Origin: Impatiens glandulifera
Lineage: Eukaryota; Streptophyta; Magnoliopsida; Ericales; Balsaminaceae
Assembly (NCBI RefSeq): GCF_907164915.1
Contig: NC_061863.1
Coordinates: forward strand, 3,285,840-3,349,839
DNA length: 64,000 bases
Direction of reading: 5' to 3'
In this document: one piece after another, positions 37,701 through 49,703 of the stretch
Position numbering within the stretch: position 1 is the stretch's first letter
Layout of the letters: every line of letters begins with the position of its first letter
Notes under the pieces: generated by a model
What the model was told of the DNA's origin: nothing
Databases searched by the model: none
Seen by the model: only the letters and a program-made list of their open reading frames with translations
Program-made: the position numbers and the translations under genes

Positions 37701-39769
37701 TCCATCTTGCTTGACATAGAGTATAGATTCCTAATGAAGTAAAGCACATTTTCAGAATAAGAAAGTGAAAAAGGTTCACCAAAAGGTTCAAGTGTCTTCC
37801 ATGACACAAGAATCTAACTGTATTATCATTTCTGATGCACTGCACCTAATTTCTTTCTTATATGGACTAGACGATAAAATCTATTGGGAAGCGAAGGAAA
37901 TTCTGCAGCCACTGAAGAATTTCATTGAATACACTGTCTTTAAAGTTGTTTTCTTGAATAGAAAGTTTGTATGTCATCGCATGAACTATGTAACTTAGCT
38001 GAGGTAAATTCAATAATAGACGCCTGGAAAGGAAAAATAGGATTTCAGAGGGTATAACGTTTCCAATATTCCCATTTATTGTATTACTGCTTGCAACTCT
38101 CCTTTCCATCCAATATAACAACACTGTTTTTTAACAAAATTGTTGCTTCACTCACTTTTCTTCAGAAACAAAATTTGTTGCTTCACTTACTTTTCCAATA
38201 AAAGATCTTACTTACAACTAACACATATTAAGAGAAGATTTTTTACTACCAATTCATATTAACTATTAAGAGAGCAAAATTTTCTACCACTTAAACGAAT
38301 TAAAGAACTTATTATAGCTAATGATAGCTAAGGAGTTGGAAAGGCTGGTCATTTCTCACCGCATGATCAAATCAATGAGTTCATCAGCACCACATCCTGC
38401 AAGTATATATTCTGATTCAAGTCCTGAATCCTGGGCAAGAGCAGCCCGCAACGTTCGGCTCTCAGGATCCGGATAAATATATGGGAATTTTAAAGTCCCA
38501 AGTGCTTCAAGGACCTATAAAATACTTCAAGTTAATGTAATGCAGGAAAGAGATTCAACAGAAAGAAATATAGCAATTTTGTTTATACTCCAAGGGTTAA
38601 GTAACATTTTCAGTTTGACAACCTAAATCAATTATTTCAACACAAGAAGATTTGTTGGCGATATTGACTTGCCTCTGGTGGAGGACCATAGGGGTTTTCA
38701 TTTGCATCCAGTTTGACAATGTCCTCAGGTTTTCTACCAAGAGAAGTTGACAAAACCTGTAATGCAAAATCAATAGAGTTCCAATCAAGACCACATCTTC
38801 TAGAAAATGCTATTAGTGTTCCTAAACTTTGAGTTTGAAATGAAACAGTAATAATAATAATAACAATAATTGTTTCATTTAATTCACAAATAATATGCTG
38901 GCTAGGACTCTAGTTACTTTCAATTAAAAATTAACTGGTAACCCTTGTGCTTGATAACAAATGAGATGTAGCTGATAAAAAAAATACAATAAAAAAAGAA
39001 ATAGATATCAGGCCATCTTACAATATGAGCCAAAAGATGCTCTAGACAAGAATGCAATTTCTTCAATGACAAATAGCTTATAGTATGAACAACTAGTGTA
39101 TACTGTATACCCCATTCTTTCATCAAGATTGAGATCGACTACCGGTTAAGAGCACTTAAAAACCAAAACATACAATAACTAAAAAGGCCTCTTGCTTTTT
39201 ATAAGGGGATGGAGGAATCTAAGCCACTAGTAGGCATCTACTCCTGTTTCAAACTAACACCAATGTCAATCTATTTAGCTTTCCTTTGTAAGCATAAAGC
39301 AGCCACAGTTAAAAGTCACTTCAAATCAATTGAGATACACAACGTTGAGTTACATTTGCATAATTCCACAGAACAAGCTAAATAGTACCAGGAGACAGAT
39401 AGATGAAATGATTCAGTATGTCAGGATTACATACATCTTTAATCACTTAAACTAGAAAGATCAATTTCAAGTTATGTGATAATTCAAGTACAAAATCTGA
39501 AATGTTAATGAGAGTTTATTAAGACTGATCAAATAACTTACTTCAAACGGCAAAATAGGTTGATAAGGAGACAATTGAAGGAGATGAGGACGAATAAAAG
39601 AAACACCGGTCAGTGGCTGTCGACCTTTCTCCTTGACATTTTGAATCGGTATGGTGGACGTCATACAAGTAATCTGATTTTGACTTATGCCAAATGAAGA
39701 ACCGATTATGGAGGATGTAGCGAGACGATTACTGCTACAAATTGTGCCGCAGAAATTTATTACATCCAT
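34753..39769 (-). CDS. HISN6: Histidinol-phosphate aminotransferase, chloroplast (histidine biosynthesis)
   Basis: Nine exons join in frame: 39769-39542, 38756-38673, 38514-38360, 37489-37392, 37277-37169, 36832-36675, 36097-35955, 35835-35695, 34884-34753, encoding 415 residues. This PLP class-II aminotransferase converts imidazole-acetol phosphate and glutamate to histidinol phosphate in plastids. The N-terminal ~60 residues look like a transit peptide. Conserved blocks are [65 protein letters not shown], and [14 protein letters not shown] with the PLP lysine at residue 275. The C-terminal block is [12 protein letters not shown]. Length is close to that recalled for Arabidopsis HPA1/HPA2. 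Intron 2 (38515-38672) has a GC donor in a perfect AG|GCAAGT context. Confidence 0.95.
34995..35268. mobile_element. MITE-like insertion in HISN6 intron 8
   Basis: The left end GGCCTTGTTATTTG pairs imperfectly with the right end, reversed GGCCTTTTTTGATCTGGGGTTATTTG. The interior shares ATTCAAATCATCAACCAAAATA with the UBN intron 4 element. A 27-bp segment near the right end (GGTCAAATAACCCCAGATCA) is tandemly duplicated. Confidence 0.45.
35465..35592 (-). repeat. SINE-like copy in HISN6 intron 8
   Basis: On the minus strand GGTTAGCTCATAGCTGAAG resembles a pol III A box, and GGTCTTAGGTTTGATTCC a B box, spaced about as in a tRNA. This is the clearest tRNA-like head of the dispersed SINE-like family in this window, but the GGTGGGATGTTGTGCTA body is not seen here. 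Confidence 0.45.
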
Positions 39770-40369
39770 GAACCTTCACATTCAGATCAAAGAACTCAAT
39801 GAAATTTCCAGATATTATGTTTGACACCACAAAATCAGGAAATCATCAACACAAGTTAGATTAGAAACATGCAAGATTACGAATGGAATTCAGCGAACTT
39901 ATTCTTTTTCAGTCGGTAGTAGTTGAGAAACAGTGACGCCGATGATCTGCTCCGCCGGCGGGAATATGAGCTTCGCTGGAGAGTGAGTGAGAGAGAGAGA
40001 GATGCAGTTGGAACTTCCTACTAACTAGGGTTAGAAAGTCATTTCTCCAAATTCTTAATTAGACAACTTAACAAAAATGTAGTTTTCTTTTTTAAAACAA
40101 AATAAAAAAAATAAAATTAATTAATTAAATTAAAATATGATAATACATTGATGTTATTATATATTATTTATTTATTTATTTTTGAGAAAAAACGATTTAG
40201 TTATCATTTTATTAAAAATTTTAGAGGAAAAGAAACGGACATAGTTCGTTCTAATAGAATGAAATAAATGTTCATGGTAAAACAAAAAAAATGTAAAAAA
40301 AGAAAGAAAAAAAAAGTCTTATGACATATTACAAGAATCAAACAAATCTATCTATCTCGTTTTAAAATC

Positions 40370-41700
40370 GCTTAGCTTTGTGACTTCAGAATATCGTATC
40401 CCTATCTTTCGCAAATAGTCGAATTTTTTCATCCTCGGGAACTCGCCTCCACGTGTGAATTAGAGACCGACAATAAATTATGACATCTCTCCATACTTCA
40501 TCCGCACTTCTACGAACTCTCCTGTAGACTTTTGCATCCTTTCACCCCACGTATGGTAGACAATCGAGCCAAAACTACTCCTAAAGACACTTGTTGGAAT
40601 TTTTTTACCTTTGGCTCTAGTTATGGCAGCCCCTTTGATCTCCTCCCAATCCCTCGGAAAACTCAATAAACCCATAGCCGAGGCGAAATCGCACCAAACC
40701 AATCTAGTAAACGAAAACCGCCTAAGAGGTGATCTATAGATTCGTCGTTTCCTTCGCATAATAGACAGCTAGCATTTTGGTATGTCTATGTATCTTTGAA
40801 TCCGATCTCGTGTATTTAGCCTCCATCGAAAAGCTAACCAATGTATGAACTAATGCCTCTGGATAATTTTCGAAGACCTAACAAGTAGAGCCCACCCAAC
40901 AACCTGCTCTTTTTTCCGAATAACATTCCATACCTTGCTGGAAATTAGCTTTCCGTTTTCTTCGACTTTCCATGTATGTATGTCGGCTCTATCATGAAAG
41001 TGAATGTTGTTGATGTATTCGAGAACTCGTTGCCCTTCTGGTACCCGTCTAAGGAGCGAACCCCATTGCCCATCTTTTACATCTCTTACCGTGACAGTCA
41101 AGCAGTCTCTCCTTATACGTATACTTCAGAACTCTTCTTTAAGAACTAGTACCCGACTTTCAAACCATGGGTTGTGCCAAAACGACGTGCCTCAACCATC
41201 TCCCAATTGTATGTCGAATAAAGAAGCAATGATGTCTTTAAGTTTAAATATTTTTTTAATGACCAACCCTTTCCTTCCTTAATTTTAATTGTCCAAACAC
41301 TTGCTCTCCGTTTCATAAATCGAGAGTGAACTCATCTTACCCAAAGTGAATCTCATTTTCGCTCAATCGCCCAAAGATGCTTATATGTGAGTGTTTGTTT
41401 AATTCGATACAACTTTTCAACCCGACTCCGCCTTCCTTTTTCAGTTTACATAGGTCTGTCCACTTTACTTTTTTACCCTCCCTCGGCTGCCCCAAATGAA
41501 ATTTCGCATCAATGAATCTAACTCTTTCATCACCTTTTTCGAAAAAAATAAGCTGCTACACCCAATACTCGATAATCCCCATAATCACGCACCTTACCAA
41601 TTCTATTCAACCGGCATACGAACGGGATATAAATATCATCTCTGTCTTATCCCTGATCAACCACCGGTCAAACTAAATAAAATCGTCTCAAACTATATGA
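40370..41700 (-). pseudogene. LINE (L1-type) retrotransposon 3' remnant
   Basis: Read on the minus strand, consecutive frames give the end of a plant LINE ORF2: MRNFIWGS, KVKWTDLCKLKKEGGVGLKS, GTSFWHNPWFES, then WKVEENGKLISSKVWNVIR, VVGWALLVRSSKIIQRH, and the zinc-binding zf-RVT region RRFSFTRLVWCDFASAMGL. Several stops and frame changes interrupt it. The catalytic reverse transcriptase core, endonuclease and ORF1 are absent, so this is a dead 3' fragment. Confidence 0.8.
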
Positions 41701-41892
41701 TAAGGATTTGATGCAATAAAAACGAATATACCATGGGATGAGATTTATTTAAATAAATGAATATTTTTAAATAAATAAATGAGTCCAATATTCATTTGAA
41801 ATATATTAATCAATTATAATTTAGAATAAAATGTTTAAAATTGGTATTATGTATAGTATTTTTTTCGGGAAGTATTAATATATATTCATGAA

Positions 41893-42155
41893 GTTGCACC
41901 AATTTCTTAATTTTATTCCCAACCTAAAAAATTGTTGTGTATTCATGATATTATAAATTGTCTCATATTTATTCAAACAAAAAAATATATTTAACAGTGC
42001 TAAATTTTTGACACGTAAGCTGTACGCATAGATTATTCTTTTACTTTTTTAAAATCCACATTATTTGTACATTCATCATCTTTTCTCTTTTAATTCTTTC
42101 TTCCAGGTTTGAACTCAAAATCTCAATTCCAACTTAAAAAATATAATTGTAACGT
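41893..42155 (-). repeat. Dispersed repeat, copy 1
   Basis: On the minus strand this carries AATTGAGATTTTGAGTTCAA, then a GATGAATGTACAAAT block, GTACAGCTTACGTGTCAAAA and AATATGAGACAAT, in the same order as 57755-58020 on the plus strand. TTGAGTTCAAACC resembles a pol III B box, so a SINE origin is possible. Confidence 0.6.
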
Positions 42156-42398
42156 GATCTCTTTGTTTTAATTTGCATTTATATGTTTTTAGATTTCAAT
42201 TTGGTTTTGTTTTGGACTGGCTCTTTCTGCTTTTATTTGTGGTTCTTAGGTTTTAAACCCTTGACATGTGGTCTGGGTTCAAGCCAGGGACCATAATTCA
42301 ACCGTGTCCGTGCTTGCCTGCCGAGTCCTGCATCTGCGCGTCTGCCCTTTGCCGAACCCTGTTGCACCCATGCCTGCTTGCCGAGCCTCGTTGCACCC
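42156..42398. other. Spacer with short imperfect repeats
   Basis: GCCTGC, GCCGAG and GTTGCACCC motifs recur in 42,310-42,398, a locally GC-rich patch just before the LTR. It looks like transposon-flanking or nested debris; no coding signal. Confidence 0.4.
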
Positions 42399-42868
42399 TG
42401 TCACAGCCCACTTGTCTTCCTAACCCAAGAGGCTTAATCTTTCATGAAGACCCAACACAATGAACCTTCTAGAAGCCTGGTAAGAAAGAATATCATGCTC
42501 TACATTAATGGGCCATTTAATGTAGTGGTTGATTAGTAAACTATTAAGGTGGTAGTTGGGTAGTAAGCCATCAATGTAGTAGTTGGATATCACACAATTA
42601 ATGGGGTAGTTGAGTGTTCTGTAATTAATGTAGTAGTTGGGGATAGCCCTATAAATACCTTTGAGGTATTCCTTTGTAAAGTACCAAGTATTCAAGTGAG
42701 ATAATATTAATATTATTTGTAAGAGTTTACTCTCTCTCTCTAGAATTCTTGTGTCAATTCTATTAAACGTCGAGTGTTGTGTCGAGAAAGGCTGACTAGT
42801 TACTCGTTCTTGCAAAGATCATAACTAGTGCCGCACGGATCGTTAGTGGAAAGACTGAGCCCGTGACA
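42399..42868 (+). mobile_element. LTR of a truncated Ty3/gypsy-like retrotransposon
   Basis: Predicted 470-bp LTR with TGTCAC...GTGACA ends, a TATA box (CCCTATAAATACC, about 42,649) and a leader. It is followed two bases later by a primer-binding site. The left boundary is inferred from the TGTCAC/GTGACA symmetry; no second LTR is present, so no target duplication can confirm it. Confidence 0.65.
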
Positions 42869-42870
42869 AT

Positions 42871-42882
42871 TGGTATCAGAGC
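42871..42882 (+). other. Primer-binding site (initiator tRNA-Met type)
   Basis: TGGTATCAGAGC is the standard complement of the plant initiator tRNA-Met 3' end and sits two bases after the LTR. Confidence 0.85.
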
Positions 42883-42886
42883 TGAA

Positions 42887-43240
42887 ATGACGAAGAGATC
42901 AGATGAAAGTTCAAAGGTCGTGGACGAAGTAGATAATCTTCCCCATGGGACCGGGAAAGATGATAGGATCTCTCGCAAAGTTCCAGTGGGGGGATCCAAA
43001 GCTACCAAATAAAGAGAAAGATCAAGAGACGTTATCGTTGACATTATTGTCAGGCTGGAGAAGGTAGAACTCACCATGGCGTACGGACAAGATAATGCCG
43101 GGGACCTAGAGGAACGCATTGCCGAGCTCCGAGAAGGAATGCAAGGTGTCTTGAACGAGGTCTTGTCCAAATGTCAAGAGCAAACTCAGATCATGGAGCA
43201 GACCCTACTTGGTGAAATCAATACCTTTATCTCCTCATTC
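42887..43240 (+). pseudogene. Ty3/gypsy-like gag N-terminal remnant
   Basis: The ATG at 42887 follows the primer site and opens a frame with a stop at 43010. The frame continues RDVIVDIIVRLEKVELTMA and ERIAELREGMQGVLNE, the charged coiled-coil start typical of plant Ty3/gypsy gag proteins. Similarity stops near 43,230; no protease or polymerase follows. A 5'-end fragment only. Confidence 0.6.
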
Positions 43241-43315
43241 ATCACTTTGTCTTTTATATACAGTGCTATTGCTGTCTTCTCAAAATAATATTATTTTGTT
43301 ATCCTTTTAAAATTA

Positions 43316-43577
43316 AGGTCTTCTTTGGGATTTTGAAAAAACTTGGAGAGGGAAAAGGTAATGATTGGTGATAATTTTGAGAAAGTGATGATTATTTTTG
43401 GTAAAAAGACTTAAAAGGTATTGATATATATGAATAAAATAAAAAAATAATAATTTAAAATAAAGGGTATTTTAATATTTTGGTTAATGAAATGAATGAT
43501 ATGATTGTTGAGAAGTGATTGATTAGAAAATTGATTTAGGATGAATTTTTTAAGAAACTCAAAGAGAACCAGGCCTA
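43316..43577. mobile_element. Possible MITE beside the gag remnant
   Basis: GGTCTTCTTTGGGATTTTG at the left and CTCAAAGAGAACCAGGCC at the right are imperfect inverted repeats. The interior is AT-rich and noncoding. It may mark what interrupted the gypsy-like element. Boundaries weak. Confidence 0.4.
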
Positions 43578-43979
43578 AATCTATAAATGTAATGTTTACA
43601 ATTAATTATTAATCAAATTAATAACAATACACTTTGTTCAACCCACTAAATATCTGAAATGTTGATTAAATCCAAATATCACAATTTTAATTTCTACTTA
43701 AATTAAAGTGATCTCTAAGTGAGAACATTGTTTAGCCAACTCCCAAACTTCTTGTGTTTCATCCTTTATTCTGTCATATTGAATGATTAAACTAAGTAGA
43801 CTTAAAAAAAAAAAAAAAAAAAAAAATTAATTATTGATCATAAAAAGATTTAACAAATATCATTGAAAATTCAACTAAAGACCAATGGACTTAACACAAT
43901 ACCAAAAGTGCTAGATAGAAATGAAGGAAGCCAAACTTGAACTAGAAAGATATATATTGGCATGTGCAGATCGAGTGAA
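43578..43979. other. Intergenic DNA with poly(A) run
   Basis: AT-rich DNA downstream of the P450 pseudogene, including an uninterrupted A run of more than 20 bases near 43,805-43,827. No coding signal. Confidence 0.5.
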
Positions 43980-45743
43980 TCATGAATAAAGATGACTAGA
44001 AAGTTTTGGAGTGACGATCAGTTCAAGAGGAGTAGCTTTGGATATCGTCAATCCTTCAGTCTCAGTCATATCTACTAATTCATTGTTGATATTTGAGATC
44101 TGAAAAGAATGAAGCAAGCTAGCTAAGACCAAGTGCCCCATTTGCATTCCAAGGTTTATTCCAGGACACACTCTCCTACCAGCACCAAAAGGAATAAGCT
44201 CAAAATTCCGACCACGAACATCTATGTTGCTATATTGTGTAGTCGATCATGAATCTCTCTGGCCGAAACTCTAATGGCTCCGACCATATCTTAGGATCCC
44301 GTTGGAGTTTCCAAAGGTGTAAAAAAAGCCTTGTCCCTGCCGCCACGTGATAGCCATTCACGACACAATCTCGTATGACCTCTCTTGGGGCTCCTAGTGG
44401 ACCCGGTGGATATAGTCTTAGCGATTCTTTGAAAACAGCTTGGAGGTATACCAATTTGGGAATATCCGACTCCTCCACGTTCCTTTCTTTGCCCACATGG
44501 ATGTCCAACTCTTCCTCAACCTTTATCAACACATGGCGGTGGTTCATGAGTAAACAAAGAGTCCATATAAGCATGGTGGCGGTTGTCTCTACTCCCGCAA
44601 CATTCAAAACCTGATTATAATTAACCATACATCACACTAATTAATAAGTTTTTATCTAAACAGGACGAATTTTTATAATAAAAAGAATTCATTGTATGAT
44701 CATATGAGATAATACATAATTAATTAATTGATATACGTACCGAGCAGGTAGACTTGTTAATGGTGTCAGCATCATAACCATCTATATCTGTGTCTTTAAG
44801 TATTGAGATCATTACATCCATAAAATCACGATCAACATTATCCGGACCATTACGTCTCTTCCGCCAATTATTGTGCTCTTCTAGCTAGCAACTTCACCAT
44901 GAGTTGGTCGTATTCTTTTGATGTATCTTTCATAACCTTCTCGTGACCTCCTACATCTAGCCATCTAAGCCACGGTATCATGTCCCCCACCACATTTAAA
45001 CCAAACAGATATAAGAACCTCTTGAAAATTCTTTGATACTTTTGAGCTTCCTCTATGTCAACATCAGCCCCAGAATATCTTTTCCCATAGATCATCCTAA
45101 AGATCACGTTTGTTGTGAAGTCTGATATCCATTGCTTCATCTCCACTGTGACACCATAATTAGTCAAAGTCAAGTTGTCATCTCCTTTTTCCGCCCACAA
45201 CCTATAAAGTTGTTGGATTGCGGATTTTGTCTCGGACACCCTTATATGGCCGAACGAATTGACTCGCCGCATAGACAACAACTCCAAGGACACAAACTTT
45301 CGAATCTCCCTCCAATATGACCCGTACGGGGAAAAGGCAAACATGGCATAGTTGTACCCCAAGTGCTCTGAAGCTAGCATTTGAGGACGCGATGCCACGG
45401 TTAGGTCGTGAGTGGTGGACAGTTCTTTGGCCAACTCCCAATTGCTAACCACAATGGCCCGGCGAAGTCCAAGACGGATGCTGAAGATTGGGCCATATTT
45501 GTCGGCCATGTCAGACAGTGTTAAGTGGAAAAGTTTGGGACCACGGAGAAGAAGGAGGTGACCCAGTACAGGCCAGGCTCCGCTTGCTTCGGGCGGTTTA
45601 TTAAGCTTATGTTGAGCTCCAGCACCACCCAGGTAGAGGAAATAATAATAGAGGGACGTCATTAATACTAAAATAATAAACAACGAGCCCGCTATTGAAG
45701 AGCTAACAAGATCAAGTGAGCAAAAAAAATTAATGGAAATCAT
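43980..45743 (-). pseudogene. CYP82-family cytochrome P450, two frameshifts
   Basis: Two-exon P450 gene (exon 1 45743-44741, intron 44613-44740 approx., exon 2 44610-43980). An N-terminal membrane anchor (SLFIILVLMTSLYYYFLYL) precedes the proline hinge KPPEASGAWPVLGH. Also present are WREIRKFVSLELLS (C-helix), AGVETT (I-helix oxygen site), KESLRLYP (K-helix ExxR), FRPERF, and the haem loop PFGAGRRVCPG. The frame is lost near 44,868 (stop after LLARRAQ; coding resumes one frame over with NNWRKRRNGPDN) and again near 44,240 (after PERFM, resuming SNIDVRGRNFELIPF). Oxidative specialised metabolism at the ER is the family role. With all motifs intact, either a recent pseudogene or assembly errors. 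Confidence 0.85.
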
Positions 45744-45787
45744 GGCTGTATGTATGATGTGGGAATACTGAATGTCTACTTGGAGCT

Positions 45788-45794
45788 TTTTATA
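45788..45794 (-). promoter_or_regulatory. TATA box of the CYP82 gene
   Basis: On the minus strand CTATAAAAAGC lies about 45-50 bp before the start codon at 45743, a normal distance for a plant TATA box with a short leader. Confidence 0.65.
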
Positions 45795-45799
45795 GAAAG

Positions 45800-46520
45800 T
45801 CTCATTATTTTTCTTTTATTATTGACAAGACATTCTAAGGCAATCAATTATATATCAATATCGGGAAATCTCTCAATATGATCTTATCCTTATCCGGTTT
45901 TTTTTTTTTTTAAAAAAACAATCAATCCAAAATCAATTTTTTAATTAATTATTACTTTTTTCCATCTCTATATTTTTACAAAAATCTCAATCCGAACAAG
46001 ACCTTATAAATATTTAAATCTAAAAAAAAAATTAATTATAACGAACAAATCATTACATTAAAATAAAATAATAATAATAATATAATACTCAATAAGTTAG
46101 TATCTCTTATATAATTAACTTTATAATATTAAAAATAATTATTATATATTTTAATACTATTTTGAACTTGTTTAACTTTTTTTTAATAAGTAAATAATTT
46201 AAATTTATATACATATAATCATATTTATAATACTAATATTTAAAATATATAATTCGTATTTTATCAAGTTAAGTTTTAACTATTATTGTTATTATAATTT
46301 ATTATTATTTAATATTTTAGTTACATATTTATTTAGTAAATATTTTATTTTAAAATAGATTTTATATATATATATATATATTAAAATTTACAATAAAATT
46401 ATAATTTTAAAAGAAATTAAATGAAATTATTAAATGAAAATAAATAATCTGAGCAATTGAATATTTTGCAAAAATTGATTAAATGTTAAATATGATAATA
46501 AGTTTGGTTAGTTTAAAAAA
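45800..46520. other. AT-rich upstream region of the P450 pseudogene
   Basis: Very AT-rich DNA with a (TA)n tract near 46,366-46,380. No coding signal. Confidence 0.5.
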
Positions 46521-47200
46521 AATCTTATAAATTTGTGGGATGCTTATGAGGTAATTTTATGCAATGTGGAAAGTTTATTGGGAACATTCATTTTGTTAGT
46601 GTGGGTGATGAATGTTCCATTAGTTTTTGGACGATACTTGGTGTGCGGGTAATTGCTTAACAAAAGTTTTCCCGACCTCGTTTCTATTTCTATTTGTAAA
46701 GATTCATCGGTAAAAGATATGTTTGACATCCAGTCTAGTGATTTTGTTAACCGTATTAAATATAGAAGAAAATTAACATAGAGAAAATCATTTCCAATGA
46801 TTGACCTTTGTTCATGGTTAAAAATCAGGAGTTATACCCGTCTTTTCGGGATTATATGTAGTGACGTGGTCTAGATAACTTTCAGGTGTGATATTGTTAC
46901 ACTTTGTTTAATAAAATTAGTCATATTAATCTTTGTTGAGAAAATTTATGGAAGACTAAGATGTTTACAAATATTTTTTTTGGAGTATTATTCACAGTAG
47001 AATTTTCATTGATAATAGATGTAAGCGAAAAAAACATAATTATTTTTAAGTTGTATGTGTTACAAGGAAGTAAAGATAGTTTATATATGTTTTTACATTG
47101 TCACGCTATTACAAATATATTTTTTAGAATTTGACTGGTATCCAATTAGTTATGTCGGAGGCCGTTAGTGATTATTGGGAGATATAGATTGTGGCAACTA
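46520..47200 (+). pseudogene. Second LINE 3' remnant
   Basis: Plus-strand frames give IHFVSVGDECSISFW, then DTWCAGNCLTKVFP, then FPDLVSISICKDSSVKDMF, the conserved GDG...FW.D.W...L...FP.L block of plant LINE ORF2. A zinc-binding-like segment KLYVLQGSKDSLYMFLHC follows near 47,050. Three frame changes in 150 bp show heavy decay. It is unlike the remnant at 40,370-41,700 in both strand and sequence. Confidence 0.6.
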
Positions 47201-47841
47201 AAAAAGAAATACTTAGAAGATTCACTTATATCCCTATAATTTTTTGATGGACTATATATCTAATAGAAAGAAATCGGAAAACATTTAACCACCAAAATAG
47301 GTAGTTCATAATATCATCATCATGATGATGTCGAGATTAGATTTGAAAAACCTATGAATTCGTGTGAAGACCTAATTGTTCTTTTTAAAAAATTTCGAGT
47401 TAATTAAGTGTTTTTCTGTAATTAATATTTACTCGCATTATTTTGTCGTTGTGCCTAAACAGTTTAGTTTTTTCAATTAAAGAGTTATTTTACAAAATAA
47501 TATTTTATTTTAATGTTTATGTTATTATTTTAATTTAGTTTATAATATTTATTTGAATTATTTAATTTAATATGTTTAATTTTAAATATATATATATATA
47601 TATTATTTATAAAATTAAATAAAAATAAAATATATGTATTATTTTAATATTTTTGTAATATATTTTATTTATTTTAATATATAATATTTAATTATATATT
47701 ATTTTTTTAAAATGTGGTATACAAGAAATTGTCCCAAAAGTTGGTGGTCCCCTTTCAAGGATGTGGAAATGCAGACGATGGTATCCACGTACACTCATTA
47801 GTAGTCTATTAAATTATTAATATAATAATATTAAGAAGAGT

Positions 47842-47845
47842 CTAG
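47842..47845. repeat. Target duplication CTAG, left copy
   Basis: CTAG directly precedes the solo LTR and recurs at 48406-48409 directly after it. Confidence 0.7.
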
Positions 47846-48405
47846 TGTCACGTGTAGAAACTCGGTCACCGAATATTCTCTCGTTCCGCGCGGTAATAGG
47901 CTAGATTGCCACAATTCTAGCTAGTTAGCCTTCTAAAAGATGCAAGAAGATGGAATTTTGAGAGAGAAAGAGCTTCAAGAATATCTTGTTTATTGCTTAC
48001 AAGAGTGAGGTATTACAAGTATTTTGAGTGTTTAGAACATTGGTTGTTGAGTGCTATGACCTAGACTTGTTTATATACAAGTGGGAAGATCATTCTAGAT
48101 CTTCCTTGTCCTAGACATTTCTAGACTCTTCTATTATTAATCTAATTCTAAGAATTCTTAGAGGTTTCTAGAGAATTCTACTAGCACCTATACATGAAAA
48201 CTCCTAGAGAATTCTAGAGAGTTTTCCCACCTTACATACAAAAAGGGAACTCCTAGATAAATTTAGAGAGTTCCATGACCAACCAAAATCCAGGAATTCA
48301 TAGAGAATTCTAGAAAGTTCCAGAAATGACCACAAAACCTGGAATATTCTAGAAAATGCACCTTGTGGGTTTGACATGTGCACCCCATACCAATGGATCG
48401 TGACA
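47846..48405 (-). mobile_element. Solo LTR (560 bp), minus orientation
   Basis: On the minus strand it runs TGTCACGATCC...CACGTGACA, with inverted TGTCACG/CGTGACA ends and a TATATAAAC box in the middle. It is rich in degenerate TTCTAGAGAATTC motifs. CTAG flanks both sides. No internal retrotransposon region is present, as expected after LTR-LTR recombination. Confidence 0.8.
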
Positions 48406-48409
48406 CTAG

Positions 48410-49337
48410 GCTTGCTTAAAGTTTTTTCCTAAACGTTAAAAATTAAATAACAATATTTTAAGAATCACGACAAAAAAAAGTATAACATAACAATCCAAAA
48501 TAAAATAAAATAAAATTACAATATACTTAGCTCAAAAATTCTACTAATCTGAGTGAGATTTAAACCATAACTATAATTACATAATTAGGAGACAGTTTAT
48601 AATCTAATGCATTGTTCCATCAGCCATCATGGTTCTCTAAGGGTTGTTTGATATAAGGATTATTGGGATAAAACCCAAATTTTATCTCAAAACTCATATA
48701 TTCCATCACATTACATATCTAATCTAACCAACAATTTTATTTATATAAATACCAAAATTTCCTTGTACTTAAATATTTTTTATATTAATAAAATTTCACT
48801 TTAATATATATATATATATTTATAATATTTATTTTATTACATTTTAAAAATTATTTTAATATAAATTAAATTATAAAATTATTTCATTTTAAATATTTTT
48901 ATTAATTATCCCAAATAAAAATTAAAACACAATATAAATTCAATTATAACCTACCATATTAAATTTTAAATAATTCAAATAAATAAATAATTATACTAGA
49001 AAATAAAGTTAATATATTTGAATAACAAATATTAATTATTTATAAATATATCTCATATAAATTAAATATTTATGAAGAAAATTATTCTATTTTTATATAT
49101 ATAAACTAATTCTAAATAATATTCTAAATAAATATAATTATAATTATAAATAATTGAAATTATTTTATTTAAAATAAATTAATTAATTATATTAATTAAA
49201 ATAAATTTATAATGTAAATAAAACTATAACATATTATATTATCTGATATAGTATTTAAATTTTAATAGTAATAATTTATAAAATTAATATTCATTTAAAA
49301 TTTTATTTTATTTTTAATAAAAGTTAATACTAATAGA
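48410..49337. other. AT-rich DNA left of the MULE
   Basis: Long A/T stretches and short TA runs only. A GGGTTGTTTGATATAAGG motif near 48,640 resembles a MITE end but no partner end was found. Confidence 0.5.
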
Positions 49338-49417
49338 GAAATGATAAACCCAACGAAGGGTTAGCGAAAGCAAGGCCACGAATTCTACGTGGCCTTGCCA
49401 GCTAGGAGAGAGAAAAA
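49338..49417 (+). repeat. MULE left terminal inverted repeat
   Basis: An 80-bp arm starting GAAATGATAAACCCAACG matches the right arm (57540-57619) at about 70 of 80 positions by hand count. It contains an 11-bp perfect hairpin, GCAAGGCCACG (49370-49380) and CGTGGCCTTGC (49388-49398). Confidence 0.85.
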
Positions 49418-49703
49418 GGAAAAAAAAAATTTTACATTTCTGCATATCCTCTTTCACTCAATAGAGTTTCATATTTCTGCATTTCTTTCTCTCTCTGAAA
49501 AGCATCATTTATTTCTCTTCTCCGGCTGCATTTATTTCTCTTCTCCGGCTGCATTTATTTCTTTTCTCCGGCAGCATTTACTTCTCCATGGTATCCTTTT
49601 TAAGGATCTTTATTATTTTTTTTTAATATATCTAGGGTTTAGATTTTATAGATCTAGGGTTTAGATTTTACAGATCTAGGGTTTACATTTTACAGATGTA
49701 TTT

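Noticed and set aside
42266..42463. 65-codon open frame rich in Cys and Pro
   Set aside because: It overlaps short GC-rich repeats and the predicted LTR start; no family match.
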